A program made the translations under genes and the position numbers. Positions 25,155-33,572 of a DNA stretch of 64,000 nucleotides are shown here, piece by piece. Origin of the DNA: Nocardiopsis suaedae. GTDB lineage: Bacteria > Actinomycetota > Actinomycetes > Streptosporangiales > Streptosporangiaceae. Where the stretch lies: assembly GCF_027706745.1 (NCBI RefSeq), contig NZ_JAQFWP010000027.1, positions 1 through 64,000 on the forward strand. The letters are read 5' to 3'. The stretch's first letter is position 1, and each line of letters opens with the position of its first letter. The notes beneath the pieces were generated by a model. That model was not told the origin of the DNA. It was given only the letters and a program-made list of their open reading frames with translations, and did no database searches.

Positions 25155-26003
25155 TCAGCGAGTCGTGATGCTTTCGCCGCCGATCGCGTCGAGGAAGGTG
25201 AGCCTCTCGGCTGAAGGGGTCCCGGCGGGCGCGGTGTAGAGCACGAGGTGCTGGTCGTGGTCGGCGAGGTGTAGGGCGTCGCAATCGACGGTGATGTCGC
25301 CGACGATCGGGTGGCGAAAGGTCTTGGTGAGGGTCGGCACGGGTTGCACGTCGTTGCGATCCCAGAGCCGTGCGAATTCGCCACTGGAGGCGCGCAGGTC
25401 GTCGACGAGGGCGGTGATGGCCGGGTCCTCGGGGTAACGGGCCAGAGTCGAGCGCAGTTCGATGGCGACCTGTCGCCGGAATTCGGCGGCGTCGGAGAGC
25501 CCGAACAGAGGATCGTCGGCCGGTGCGGCGGGCAGGAACGCGCGCCGGGCGAGGTTGCGCTCCTCCGGGGCGCGGTCGGCGAAGTCCTCCAGGAGCGCTG
25601 CCGCGAGGCCGTTCCAGGCGAGCACGTCGAACGCGGCGGACATCACGAACCCGGCGGTCCCCGGAACACGGTCGAGAAGCGCGAGGATGCTCGCGCGGAC
25701 CTCCCGCGAGTGCACGCCGCCTCGGTTCGGTGCGGTCCCGGCGAGCAGGTGCAGGTGGTCGGACTCGGCGGGGGTGAGCCGGAGCGCTCCGGCGATCCCG
25801 GCGAGGACGTCGGCGGACGGGCGCGGAGCCCGCCCTTGTTCGAGACGCACGTAGTACTCGGTGGAGATGTGTGCGAGGACGGCGACCTCTTCACGCCGCA
25901 GCCCCGGGGTGCGCCGCCGGGGGCCGGAGGGGAGGCCGACGTCCTCGGGGAGCAGCCGTTCCCGCCGGCCGCGGAGGAACGCCCCTAGACCCTGCTTGTC
26001 CAT
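25155..26003 (-). CDS. XRE-type regulator with MmyB-like ligand-binding domain
   Basis: This 282-residue protein has an N-terminal XRE helix-turn-helix (RRTPGLRREEVAVLAHISTE, then YYVRLEQGRAPRPSADVLAG) and a PAS-like MmyB/MltR ligand domain from about residue 100 (SAAFDVLAWNGLAAALLEDF, then DPLFGLSDAAEFRRQVAIELRS). The family is thought to bind fatty-acid-like ligands and is often divergent from a short-chain dehydrogenase gene, as here (85 bases apart). It is likely the repressor of that gene. The ATG at 26003 matches the usual family start. Confidence 0.88.
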   Translation of the reverse strand: MDKQGLGAFLRGRRERLLPEDVGLPSGPRRRTPGLRREEVAVLAHISTEYYVRLEQGRAPRPSADVLAGIAGALRLTPAESDHLHLLAGTAPNRGGVHSREVRASILALLDRVPGTAGFVMSAAFDVLAWNGLAAALLEDFADRAPEERNLARRAFLPAAPADDPLFGLSDAAEFRRQVAIELRSTLARYPEDPAITALVDDLRASSGEFARLWDRNDVQPVPTLTKTFRHPIVGDITVDCDALHLADHDQHLVLYTAPAGTPSAERLTFLDAIGGESITTR

Positions 26004-26088
26004 GGCCCCAGTATGCGCACGACTCGGCGGGGGATCCTGGTACAGATTGTGCCTGCATCCGATCGGACGTTCGCCGGACCTTGGTGTC

Positions 26089-26868
26089 ATGACGAACGAC
26101 GACAACAGCACCCCTGCCGGACTACTGGCCGGAAAGGCCGTCTTCATCACCGGCGCCAGCCGCGGCATCGGCGCGGCCGCGGCCCGGCTCTTCGCCGCTG
26201 AAGGAGCCGCCGTCGTGCTCGCCGCGCGCAGCACCGGCGCTCTCGATCGCATCGTCGGAGAGATCCGCGCGTCCGGCGGCATCGCCGATGCGGTCCCCGT
26301 GGACCTCGCCGACTCCGCAAGCATCGGGGCGGCGGTGGCGAAGGCAGGGGAGGTGCACGGACGGCTCGACGGAGCGTTCAACAACGGTGCCGCGGGGCAA
26401 GAGCCCGGGTCGCTGGAGAGCACGAGCGACGTCGACATCGAGCGCCAGTTCACGGTGAACTTCCGGGCGCACTGGACGGCGATGAACGCTGAGGTCGCGC
26501 TGATGCGGGCCGGCGGCGGGGCGATCGTGAACACCTCCAGCATCGGCGGCCGACGAGCCAATCCGGTGCTTCCCGCCTACGGGGCCATGAAACGGGGGTT
26601 GAACAGCATCACCGAGTCGGCTGCGGTCACGTGGGCGCCGGAGGGGATCCGGGTCAATGCCATCGCCCCGGGCGGTACCGCGACGGAGATGATGCTCGAC
26701 TGGGACAAGGCCACGCCAGGGGTGATCGAGGCGAACTACGCCGCAACCCCGATGGGCCGGATGGCCGAGCCGCGCGAGGTCGCCGAAGTGGCCGCGTGGC
26801 TGTTGAGCGACCGTGCGTCGATGGTGACCGGCGCGATCGTCCCGGTGGACGGTGGTGCCGGAGCATGA
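26089..26868 (+). CDS. Short-chain dehydrogenase/reductase
   Basis: This 259-residue classical SDR has the cofactor motif TGASRGIG near residue 20, the catalytic serine in NTSSIGG, the YGAMK Tyr-Lys pair, and the C-terminal VNAIAPGG and MVTGAIVPVDGG blocks. It catalyses an NAD(P)-dependent alcohol/ketone conversion; the substrate is unknown. The asparagine in FNNGAAG takes the usual NNAG place. ATG 26089 lacks a clear Shine-Dalgarno, so it may be translated from a very short leader. It is divergent from the MmyB-like regulator, which probably controls it. Confidence 0.9.
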   Translation: MTNDDNSTPAGLLAGKAVFITGASRGIGAAAARLFAAEGAAVVLAARSTGALDRIVGEIRASGGIADAVPVDLADSASIGAAVAKAGEVHGRLDGAFNNGAAGQEPGSLESTSDVDIERQFTVNFRAHWTAMNAEVALMRAGGGAIVNTSSIGGRRANPVLPAYGAMKRGLNSITESAAVTWAPEGIRVNAIAPGGTATEMMLDWDKATPGVIEANYAATPMGRMAEPREVAEVAAWLLSDRASMVTGAIVPVDGGAGA

Positions 26869-27030
26869 CCGACCACCGTGACGAGGAGCGACGGAACGGA
26901 CCTCGGGCCGCGTCGCCACGACCCCCTGTCGCGGACCGCCACCGCTGCCCAGGGGTCGCAGAACGGGTCATGGGCGGCACTCGTGAGGCGTCAGCACTGG
27001 GCGGGGGCGAATCGTTGCCCGTTTGCGTGG

Positions 27031-27103
27031 CGGCCCCAGCAGGATTCGAACCTGCGACACCGGCTTTAGGAGAGCCGTGCTCTGTCCCCTGAGCTATGAG
27101 GCC
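27031..27103 (-). tRNA. tRNA-Arg (anticodon CCT)
   Basis: The minus strand folds into a full cloverleaf. The seven-pair acceptor is GGCCTCA with TGGGGCC (one G-U), the anticodon stem is CGGCT/AGCCG with loop CTCCTAA, and the T arm contains GGTTCGAATCC. The anticodon CCT reads AGG. The discriminator base is G and CCA is not encoded. A TACGCT hexamer upstream (about 27113-27118) is a plausible -10. Confidence 0.95.
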
Positions 27104-27429
27104 TTGCAAGCCCCAGCGTAGCGGAGGAGCGGGGGCGTTCGTGTCCCGCACCGGCAGGGGCGGGCGCCCCGGGGCTCTCGTCCTCTGGGTGTGAGTACTC
27201 TTCTCTCTATAGGGTTGTCACTCCACCCGCGTGACATGCGCCACACCGTGCGCGCCGCTGGGGCGGGGCGGATCCCGGGGTGCGGCGGCGGCCAGGGGGG
27301 ACGGCCCGGTCGGCTCCGGGCGCGGGGCCGCGGCCTGCTGGCCGGATGTGGACTTTGCAGTACCCTGCCATGCGGCCGCCCTACGGCCCGTGCACGACCG
27401 TGACCGATACAGGTAGCCGGAGGACTCAC
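27104..27429. other. Divergent intergenic region between tRNA-Arg and the M15 peptidase gene
   Basis: These 326 bases hold the tRNA promoter on one side. On the other is the presumed promoter of the peptidase gene, including a less GC-rich patch around 27190-27220. No gene seen. Confidence 0.45.
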
Positions 27430-28635
27430 GTGCCGTTCTCTCTCGCATCGACGCGGCGGACGCCCCGCGCCAGGAGAAGCGGATCGGCGTCCCGTCCTCC
27501 GAGGCCGTCCCGGGGCCCGCGGCCCTCCTCCAGCGCGTCCGGGGCCCCGGTGTCGGCGGTCTCGCTTCCGCGCCCCCTGCGGGTGCGGCTCGCCCAGGGG
27601 ATCGTCACCGTCCTGCTCCTCGGCGGCGTCCTGCTGCCCGCCGGAGAGGCCGCCGTCGCGCCGGTCACCGCCCCCGCCCATGCCGACGAGGACCTCGACG
27701 CCCTCGCCGAACAGGCGGAGCAGGCCAAGGAGGACCTGGAGAAGGCCACCGAGGACTACACCGACCGCGAGAAGGACCTCGACGCCGCCCAGGAGGAGCT
27801 GGTCTCCACGCTGCACGAGCTGCAGCAGACCGAGCTGGAGCTCGGCGACATGCGCGAGCCGCTCTCCCAGATGGCCAGCACCCTCTACCAGCAGCCCGAC
27901 GCCGGGGCGCTGGGCCTGATGACCTCCGGCAGCGTCCAGCAGGACCTGCGCGTCGACTCCTACGTCAGCAAGCTCTCCGAGGACAAGGACGCCCTCATCG
28001 AGGAGGCCAACAAGCTGCGCGACCGCCAGGTCGAGCTCACCAACGAGGCCCAGAACCTGCAGGCCGAGACGCAGCTCGCCCGGGTCGAGCTCAAGTCCGA
28101 CCTGGAGGACCTCAAGAAGCAGTCCGAGGAGAGCACCGAGAAGCTCACCAAGGAGCTGAAGGACCGCGGCCTGGACGTGGACGCCTACATGGCCGGAGTG
28201 GAGTGCGACCCCAGCAAGGGCGCGCAGGCCTCCAACTACCCCAACGGCCTGCTCCCCCAGGGTGCGCTGTGCGAGCTCCCGCAGGGCGGCGAGTTCCTGC
28301 GCGCCGACGCGGCCGTGGACTTCATGGAGATGAACCAGGCCTACGCCGACGAGTTCGGCAGCCAGATGTGCCTGACCAGCTCCTACCGCGACCTGCCGAA
28401 CCAGCAGCGCGTCTACGCCGAGCAGCCCCCGGGCAACGCCGCCGTCCCCGGCACCTCCAACCACGGCTGGGGCCTGGCCGTCGACATCTGCGGCGGGGTG
28501 CAGAACCAGGGGTCGGCCCAGTTCAACTGGCTGGAGGCCAACTCCCGGAAGTGGGGCTGGTTCCACCCGCAGTGGGCCTACTCCAACCCCTTCGAGCCCT
28601 GGCACTGGGAGTACGAGGCCGCCAAGGCGGAGTGA
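27430..28635 (+). CDS. M15-family D-Ala-D-Ala carboxypeptidase with coiled coil
   Basis: This 401-residue exported peptidase has an Arg-rich cytoplasmic N-terminus and a signal or anchor helix (GIVTVLLLGGVLLPAGEAAVA, about 57-77). A long acidic coiled coil follows (about 85-245, DLDALAEQAEQAKEDLEKA and on). The C-terminal VanY/M15 zinc peptidase domain has SSYRDLPNQQRVY, SNHGWGLAVDI (zinc His and Asp) and PWHWEY (third ligand). It trims peptidoglycan stem peptides outside the membrane; the coiled coil may position or restrain it, as in other cell-wall hydrolases. GTG 27430 is preceded by GGAGGA. Confidence 0.9.
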   Translation: MPFSLASTRRTPRARRSGSASRPPRPSRGPRPSSSASGAPVSAVSLPRPLRVRLAQGIVTVLLLGGVLLPAGEAAVAPVTAPAHADEDLDALAEQAEQAKEDLEKATEDYTDREKDLDAAQEELVSTLHELQQTELELGDMREPLSQMASTLYQQPDAGALGLMTSGSVQQDLRVDSYVSKLSEDKDALIEEANKLRDRQVELTNEAQNLQAETQLARVELKSDLEDLKKQSEESTEKLTKELKDRGLDVDAYMAGVECDPSKGAQASNYPNGLLPQGALCELPQGGEFLRADAAVDFMEMNQAYADEFGSQMCLTSSYRDLPNQQRVYAEQPPGNAAVPGTSNHGWGLAVDICGGVQNQGSAQFNWLEANSRKWGWFHPQWAYSNPFEPWHWEYEAAKAE

Positions 28636-28670
28636 GCGCAGTGACCGGGTGGGCCGCCCGGCCGGAGAGG

Positions 28671-28694
28671 GGGCGGGGCCCAGCGGCCCCGCCC
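28671..28694. terminator. Terminator between convergent genes
   Basis: A 10-bp all-GC stem (28671-28680 with 28685-28694) and a four-base loop lie between the M15 peptidase and mscL stops. Confidence 0.65.
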
Positions 28695-28699
28695 GGGCC

Positions 28700-29125
28700 T
28701 CAGGCCGAGGCGGGCTCGCCTTCGGAGGCCTCCGGAGCGACCTCCGAGGTGCACTGCGGGCACCGGTCCGCCATGCGGTTGATCTCGCTGCGGCAGTGCG
28801 GGCACTCCCGCGTCGCCGCCTCCTCGGCCTTCGCGAGCCGGTCCATCAGCTTGGACACCGGCAGCACCACGAAGAAGTACAGCACCGCCGCCGTCAGCAG
28901 GAAGCCGATCAGCGCGTCCACGAAGGCGCCGTACAGGAAGCGGCTGCCGTTCACCTCGAAGTAGAGGTCGCCGAAGTGCGGCACCCCTCCGAAGATCCCC
29001 AGAAGCGGGGTGATGAAGCCTTCGGTGAAGGCCGTGATCAGTTCGGAGAAGACGGCGCCGATCACCACGGCGACCGCCAGCTGCACCAGGTTGCCCTGGA
29101 GCAGGAACCTCTTGAATCCGTCCAT
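28700..29125 (-). CDS. mscL: Large-conductance mechanosensitive channel MscL with C-terminal zinc ribbon
   Basis: This 141-residue channel protein starts MDGFKRFLLQGNLVQLAVAV, with TM1 continuing VIGAVFSELITAF. It has TM2 FVDALIGFLLTAAVLYFFVV and a cytoplasmic helix MDRLAKAEEA. These form the pentameric osmotic emergency valve. Unusually the C-terminal bundle is followed by two CPxC knuckles (ECPHC and RCPQC) that should form a zinc ribbon. The ATG at 29125 gives the standard MscL N-terminus; GGGAGGGG lies a little far upstream. Alone on this strand between two terminators. Confidence 0.95.
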   Translation of the reverse strand: MDGFKRFLLQGNLVQLAVAVVIGAVFSELITAFTEGFITPLLGIFGGVPHFGDLYFEVNGSRFLYGAFVDALIGFLLTAAVLYFFVVLPVSKLMDRLAKAEEAATRECPHCRSEINRMADRCPQCTSEVAPEASEGEPASA

Positions 29126-29232
29126 CGCTCGGTCGTCCCCTCCCGTTCTCACCGGCGGTCCTGTCCTGCGGCGCCCGGGGGCCGGGGGCGCCGGAACCGC
29201 GCCGAACAGGATTCACTACCCCCGGTCATCGG

Positions 29233-29880
29233 TCAAACGCGGATCGTCAGTGCAATCCCGCCGCGGACGGACGCCGCCGCCAGCGCCGCCGCCTCCCCCC
29301 GCTCCGCGGCGACCACGATGACCGCGCCGCCCACCCCGCCCGCCCCGCCGTCCTGCGGATCGGGGACGGCGACGACCGGCCGGTCCTGCGCCAGCACGAC
29401 GGGCGGACCGGCCTCCGGGGCGGCCCCGGGCGGCGCCTCGGAGAGGGCGGGCGGCGCCGCCACCAGGTCCACCCGGTCGCCGGGTGCGACCGGCGCCGCC
29501 GCCTGCGCGTCGGCGACCCGCACCGGCACTGCCGCCGTGTCCGGCCCGTACCCGGCCGCGGGAGGGTCGGCCAACCGCGCGTCGGTGAGCACCTCACCGC
29601 GCCGGACCGGGCCGGTCAGCGCCCCGTCCACGGGCTCCTCGCCGGGGCGCAGCGCCCCGTCGGGCACCGCGTCCGCGGGCAGGGTGCGCACCTCCAGGTC
29701 GGCGGCGGCGACCGGGTCGAGCGGGGACAGGTCCCGCGCGGCGGCCACGACCTCGGTCCCGCCCTCGGGCGCCGGGCGCAGCAGCAGGACCGCCCCGGAG
29801 AGCGCCACCGCGGCGCACAGCGTCCCGACGGCGCCGCGGTGGCGGGCCAGGGCGAGGGCCGTCCGTCGCCGAAGCGTCAT
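29233..29880 (-). CDS. SAF-domain membrane-anchored protein (CpaB/RcpC-like)
   Basis: This 215-residue protein has one N-terminal membrane helix (HRGAVGTLCAAVALSGAVLLL) and an extracytoplasmic SAF domain (VVAAARDLSPLDPVAAADLEV, then RRGEVLTDARL) of the type found in CpaB/RcpC pilus-assembly proteins. No pilus genes are nearby, and the same orphan arrangement near mscL and galU is common in actinobacteria as far as I recall. The function is unknown. There is no clear ribosome site at ATG 29880, so the start is less certain. Confidence 0.78.
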   Translation of the reverse strand: MTLRRRTALALARHRGAVGTLCAAVALSGAVLLLRPAPEGGTEVVAAARDLSPLDPVAAADLEVRTLPADAVPDGALRPGEEPVDGALTGPVRRGEVLTDARLADPPAAGYGPDTAAVPVRVADAQAAAPVAPGDRVDLVAAPPALSEAPPGAAPEAGPPVVLAQDRPVVAVPDPQDGGAGGVGGAVIVVAAERGEAAALAAASVRGGIALTIRV

Positions 29881-29959
29881 GGGGGAAGGCTAGGGCGCCG
29901 GGCGGCGGGGGCGGGCTCTGATCGCGGGGCTGTGGACACGGGGCTGCGGACGTACAGCG

Positions 29960-29992
29960 AAGGCCGGGACCCTGCGACAGGGTCCCGGCCTT
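29960..29992 (-). terminator. Terminator downstream of the FmdB-like gene
   Basis: A perfect 15-bp stem (29960-29974 with 29978-29992) and a three-base loop follow the stop of the minus-strand FmdB-like gene. Confidence 0.8.
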
Positions 29993-30019
29993 CGGAAAGC
30001 CGTGGGCGGCGCGGAAGTT

Positions 30020-30415
30020 CTAGGCCGAGGCGGCCTTGGCGGGCGAGCCGCTCGACGAGCCCGACGAGGAGGTGCCGGACGGGGCCGACGAGCCCGACGA
30101 GCCGGAACCGCTGGAGGAGGACCCGCTCGACGCGGACGAGGAGCTCTCCGACGAGGAGCCGTTCGAGGAGGCCGACGCGTCGCCGTTCGACGAGCCGGAC
30201 GCCCCGGAGGAGCTCGTGATCGCCGAGCTGTCGGAGGTCTTGGCGCTGTCGGTGCGGTAGAACCCCGAGCCCTTGAAGACGATGCCCACCGCCGAGTACA
30301 CCTTGCGGAGGCGCCCTTCGCACGAGGGGCAGGTGGTCAGCGAGTCGTCGCTGAACTTCTGCACGACCTCCAGCGGTTCGCCGCACTCGGTGCAGACGTA
30401 CTGGTATGTAGGCAC
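30020..30415 (-). CDS. FmdB-family zinc ribbon protein with Ser-rich tail
   Basis: This 131-residue protein begins with the FmdB/CxxC_CXXC_SSSS zinc ribbon: MPTYQYVCTECG, then LTTCPSCEG, then KVYSAVGIVFKGSGFYRTD. It continues as about 75 residues of low-complexity Ser/Gly/Ala. The role is unknown; it is usually annotated as a putative regulatory protein. The GTG start at 30415 is firm because AAGGAGG lies at 30421-30427 (minus strand). It ends at a very strong hairpin. Confidence 0.9.
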   Translation of the reverse strand: MPTYQYVCTECGEPLEVVQKFSDDSLTTCPSCEGRLRKVYSAVGIVFKGSGFYRTDSAKTSDSSAITSSSGASGSSNGDASASSNGSSSESSSSASSGSSSSGSGSSGSSAPSGTSSSGSSSGSPAKAASA

Positions 30416-30578
30416 GTGATCCTCCTTGCTGGCACTCTCGCCCGTCGACTGCTAGATAGTACGCGGTTGAACAGCGGTGCCGCGACCTCGGGGGCCGACA
30501 CGCCGGGCTCCGCGCCGCCGGTGGATGCAACGCCGCCCGGCCTCCCGCTGTTCCGCGCCCCGCCCCCGCGCCGCCAGG

Positions 30579-31163
30579 TCACAGGCGCCGCAGTCCGCCT
30601 TCCGGGGTGAGAACCCCGTCCACGGGCCGGTCGTGGTCCTCGGCCGGCACCGACTCCAGGAACTCTGTGTCGTAAATCACCCCGAGCTTCAGGGCGTTCG
30701 GCCCGACCAGGGACAGCGCGCGGTCGTAGCATCCCGCCCCGCGCCCCAGCCGGTACCCCGCGTGGTCGACCGCCAGCGCCGGCGCCAGCACCACCGACGC
30801 CCGCGCGACCGCCTCCCTCCCGTACCTGGGGCCGGTCGGCTCCAGCAGCCCGAAGCGCGCGGGGGCCACGCTGTCCGGCCCCTCATAGGCCGCCCAGTCC
30901 AGCGACCGGTCCGACCGGAAGACCGGGAGCAGCACGTACACACCCCGCTTCCACAGCATCGTCACCAGCTTGCGCGTGTCCGGCTCGGCGTCCACCGAGT
31001 AGTACACGGCGACCGTCCCCGCGGTGGCCAGCTCGGGCACCTCGGCCGCCGCGTCCCGCAGCGCCGACCCCGCGCGGTCCCGGCGCTCCTCGGACAGGGC
31101 CGCACGCGCGTCGAGCAGCCGCGCCCGCAGCCGCTCCTTCTCCGACCTCGCATCAGCGTCCAT
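30579..31163 (-). CDS. 5-formyltetrahydrofolate cyclo-ligase
   Basis: This 194-residue enzyme converts 5-formyl-THF to 5,10-methenyl-THF with ATP in folate one-carbon metabolism. Family blocks visible are the N-terminal KERLRARLLDARAALS, LPVFRSDRSLDWAAYEG, PALAVDHAGYRLGRGAGCYDRAL and VIYDTEFLESVPAEDHDRPVDGVLT. ATG 31163 gives the usual length; an upstream extension in frame lacks family character. It is divergent from galU with 160 bases between, the arrangement I know from other actinobacteria. Confidence 0.92.
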   Translation of the reverse strand: MDADARSEKERLRARLLDARAALSEERRDRAGSALRDAAAEVPELATAGTVAVYYSVDAEPDTRKLVTMLWKRGVYVLLPVFRSDRSLDWAAYEGPDSVAPARFGLLEPTGPRYGREAVARASVVLAPALAVDHAGYRLGRGAGCYDRALSLVGPNALKLGVIYDTEFLESVPAEDHDRPVDGVLTPEGGLRRL

Positions 31164-31311
31164 GGGGGCGAGTCTGTCAGGAAGCGGCCGCGTGAGAAGG
31201 GGGAGAAGGGGCGGTGAACACCGTCCGCCCACACCCCGCGCGACCGGGCGTTTCTCCCGGATCCCCAGGTCAGCCCGCGCGCGGCGGCCCGATCCCGCTC
31301 CGACCGTGTCC

Positions 31312-31323
31312 TAGAGTGCGCTC
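31312..31323 (+). promoter_or_regulatory. Putative leaderless promoter of galU
   Basis: TAGAGT (31312-31317) matches the TANNNT -10 element and lies six bases before ATG 31324, the spacing expected when transcription starts at the A of the start codon. No Shine-Dalgarno is present. The -35 is not clear. Confidence 0.5.
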
Positions 31324-32256
31324 ATGACGGATACGCGACACTCCCTGCCCCGGGTGACCAAGGCCGTGGTCCCGGCCGCGGGCCTCGGCACGAGGTTCCT
31401 TCCGGCGACCAAGGCCACCCCCAAGGAAATGCTCCCGATCGTGGACAAGCCGGCCATCCAGTACGTCGTCGAGGAGGCCGTGGACGCCGGGCTGAACGAC
31501 GTCCTCATGGTCACCGGGCGCAGCAAGCGCTCCATCGAGGACCACTTCGACCGGGCCTACGAGCTGGAGGAGGCGCTGCGCGCCAAGGACGACACCGAGC
31601 GGCTGCGGTCGGTGCGCGAGTCCAGCGAGCTGGCGCAGGTGCACTACGTGCGCCAGGGGGAGCCGCGCGGCCTGGGCCACGCCGTGCTGTGCGCCGACGC
31701 CCACGTGGCCGGGGAGCCCTTCGCGGTCCTCCTGGGCGACGACCTCATCGGCGCCAGCGAGGGGCTGCTCAAGCGGATGATCGACGTGCAGGCCGAGCGC
31801 GGCGGCAGCGTCGTCGCCCTCATGGAGGTGGAGCCCGAACAGGTCTCCCTCTACGGCTGCGCCGCCATCGAGTCCACCGACGACCCCGACGTGGTGCGCG
31901 TGACCGACCTGGTGGAGAAGCCGCCGCAGGAGTCGGCCCCCAGCCGCTGGGCGATCATCGGCCGGTACGTGTGCGCCCCCGAGGTCTTCGGGGTGCTGCG
32001 CGACACCCCGCCCGGGCGCGGCGGTGAGATCCAGCTCACCGACGCCCTGCGGGAGCTGGCCGGGCGCAGGCCCGACCAGGGCGGCCCGGTGCACGGGGTG
32101 CTGTTCCGGGGGCAGCGCTACGACACCGGAAACAGGCTCGACTACCTTCGCACTGTGGTGGAATTCGCGTGTGCGCGGCCCGACCTCGCCGCGGAGTTCG
32201 TTCCGTGGCTCCGCGAGTTCGCGGCGGCGCAGGACCCCGGCGACCTGCCGGGGTGA
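31324..32256 (+). CDS. galU: UTP-glucose-1-phosphate uridylyltransferase
   Basis: This 310-residue GalU makes UDP-glucose from UTP and glucose-1-phosphate for wall polysaccharides and glycolipids. The nucleotidyltransferase signature VVPAAGLGTRFLPATKATPKE is at the N-terminus. It is followed by EMLPIVDKPAIQYVVEEA, PRGLGHAVLCA, LLGDDLI, LVEKPP and RYDTGNRLDYLRTVVEFA. Length and block order are normal. It ends 22 bases before glp, so the two are likely an operon, with the first transcript possibly leaderless. Confidence 0.96.
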   Translation: MTDTRHSLPRVTKAVVPAAGLGTRFLPATKATPKEMLPIVDKPAIQYVVEEAVDAGLNDVLMVTGRSKRSIEDHFDRAYELEEALRAKDDTERLRSVRESSELAQVHYVRQGEPRGLGHAVLCADAHVAGEPFAVLLGDDLIGASEGLLKRMIDVQAERGGSVVALMEVEPEQVSLYGCAAIESTDDPDVVRVTDLVEKPPQESAPSRWAIIGRYVCAPEVFGVLRDTPPGRGGEIQLTDALRELAGRRPDQGGPVHGVLFRGQRYDTGNRLDYLRTVVEFACARPDLAAEFVPWLREFAAAQDPGDLPG

Positions 32257-32278
32257 CACCCGCTTCGAGAGGGGACCG

Positions 32279-33505
32279 ATGAAGAGCGTCGAGAGGCACA
32301 TCACCGACATCCTCGGGCTGGTGCGCCCGCTCCCCCCGATCGAGCTGGACCTGCTGCGCGCCCAGGGGGCCGTGCTCGCCGAGGACGTGACCGCCCCCGT
32401 GGCGCTGCCGCCCTTCGACAACTCCGCCATGGACGGCTACGCCGTGGTCGCCGCCGACGTGGCCGGCGCGAGCGGGACGGCGCCCGTGCGCCTGCCCGTG
32501 GCCGGGGACATCGCCGCCGGGGACACCGGCGCCCACGCGGTCCGCAGCGGCTACTGCGCCCGCATCATGACCGGCGCCCCGATGCCCGCCGGAGCCGACG
32601 CCGTGGTGCCGGTGGAGTGGACCGACGGCGGCCGCGCCGAGGTGTCCGTGCACCGCCCCGCCGCCGCGGGCAACGCGGTCCGCCGCGCCGGAGGGGACGT
32701 GCGCGAGGGGGACACGGTGCTGCGGGCCGGCGCCCGCCTGGGCGCCGCCGAGCTGGGCGTGCTCGCCTCGGTGGGGCGGCGCACCGCACCGGTGCGCCCG
32801 CGGCCCCGGGTGGCGGTGCTGTCCACCGGCGAGGAGCTGGTCGAGCCGGGCAAGCCGCTGGCGCCCGGCCAGATCTGGGAGTCCAACGGCTACATGCTCA
32901 CCGCGGCGGCGATCGCCGCGGGCTGCGACGGCCACCGGCACTCCTTCGTCGGCGACGAGCCCGCCGCCGTGCTGGACGCGATCGACGACGTGCTGATGCA
33001 GGCCGACATCGTGGTCACCACCGGCGGGGTCAGCATGGGCGCCTACGACCCGGTCAAGGAGGCCCTCTCCGGACTGGGGACGGTGCGCTTCGAGCAGGTC
33101 GCCATGCAGCCGGGCAAGCCGCAGGGGTACGGCACGGTGGGGGAGGACGCCACGCCGATCATCACCCTGCCGGGCAACCCGGTGAGCGCCTTCGTGTCCT
33201 TCTACGTCCTGCTGCTCCCGGCGCTGCACCGCATGCAGGGGGTGGCGCCCGACCCGCTGCCCACGGTCTCCGCGCGCCTGGCCGCCCCGGTCTCCTCGCC
33301 GCCCGGCCGCCGCTCCTACCTGCGCGTGCGCCTGGAGGAAGACCCCGGGGCCGACGGCGGCCCGCGGGCGGTCCCCGCGTCCCGGCAGGCCTCCCACCAG
33401 CTCTCCGCCCTGGCCGACGCCGACGGCCTGGCGGTGGTCCCCGAGGACGCCGAGAGCCTGCCCGAAGGGACCGAGGTCGCCGTGCTGCGACTGCCCCGGC
33501 CCTGA
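32279..33505 (+). CDS. glp: Gephyrin-like molybdotransferase Glp (MoeA family)
   Basis: This 408-residue MoeA-family protein would insert molybdate into molybdopterin. Motifs include LPPFDNSAMDGYAV, RIMTGAPMPAGADAVV, VAVLSTGEELVEPG, IVVTTGGVSMGAYDPV and the nucleotide loop TLPGNPVSAFVSF. The position between galU and a SepX/GlpR gene is that of corynebacterial Glp, a MoeA paralogue that binds FtsZ and works with the membrane receptor GlpR in cell division. I use that name on synteny, and a plain MoeA role with moaC next door is equally possible. ATG 32279 follows GAGAGGGGA. Confidence 0.9.
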   Translation: MKSVERHITDILGLVRPLPPIELDLLRAQGAVLAEDVTAPVALPPFDNSAMDGYAVVAADVAGASGTAPVRLPVAGDIAAGDTGAHAVRSGYCARIMTGAPMPAGADAVVPVEWTDGGRAEVSVHRPAAAGNAVRRAGGDVREGDTVLRAGARLGAAELGVLASVGRRTAPVRPRPRVAVLSTGEELVEPGKPLAPGQIWESNGYMLTAAAIAAGCDGHRHSFVGDEPAAVLDAIDDVLMQADIVVTTGGVSMGAYDPVKEALSGLGTVRFEQVAMQPGKPQGYGTVGEDATPIITLPGNPVSAFVSFYVLLLPALHRMQGVAPDPLPTVSARLAAPVSSPPGRRSYLRVRLEEDPGADGGPRAVPASRQASHQLSALADADGLAVVPEDAESLPEGTEVAVLRLPRP

Positions 33506-33559
33506 CCGCCCGCCGCCCCGCGCCTCGGCGGGGACCTGCGCGCCCGCGGGCGGGTGGGA

Positions 33560-33572
33560 TACCTTCGGTGCC
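33560..33572 (+). promoter_or_regulatory. Putative leaderless promoter of moaC
   Basis: TACCTT (33560-33565) fits TANNNT and ends seven bases before ATG 33573. No ribosome site precedes the start. Confidence 0.4.
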
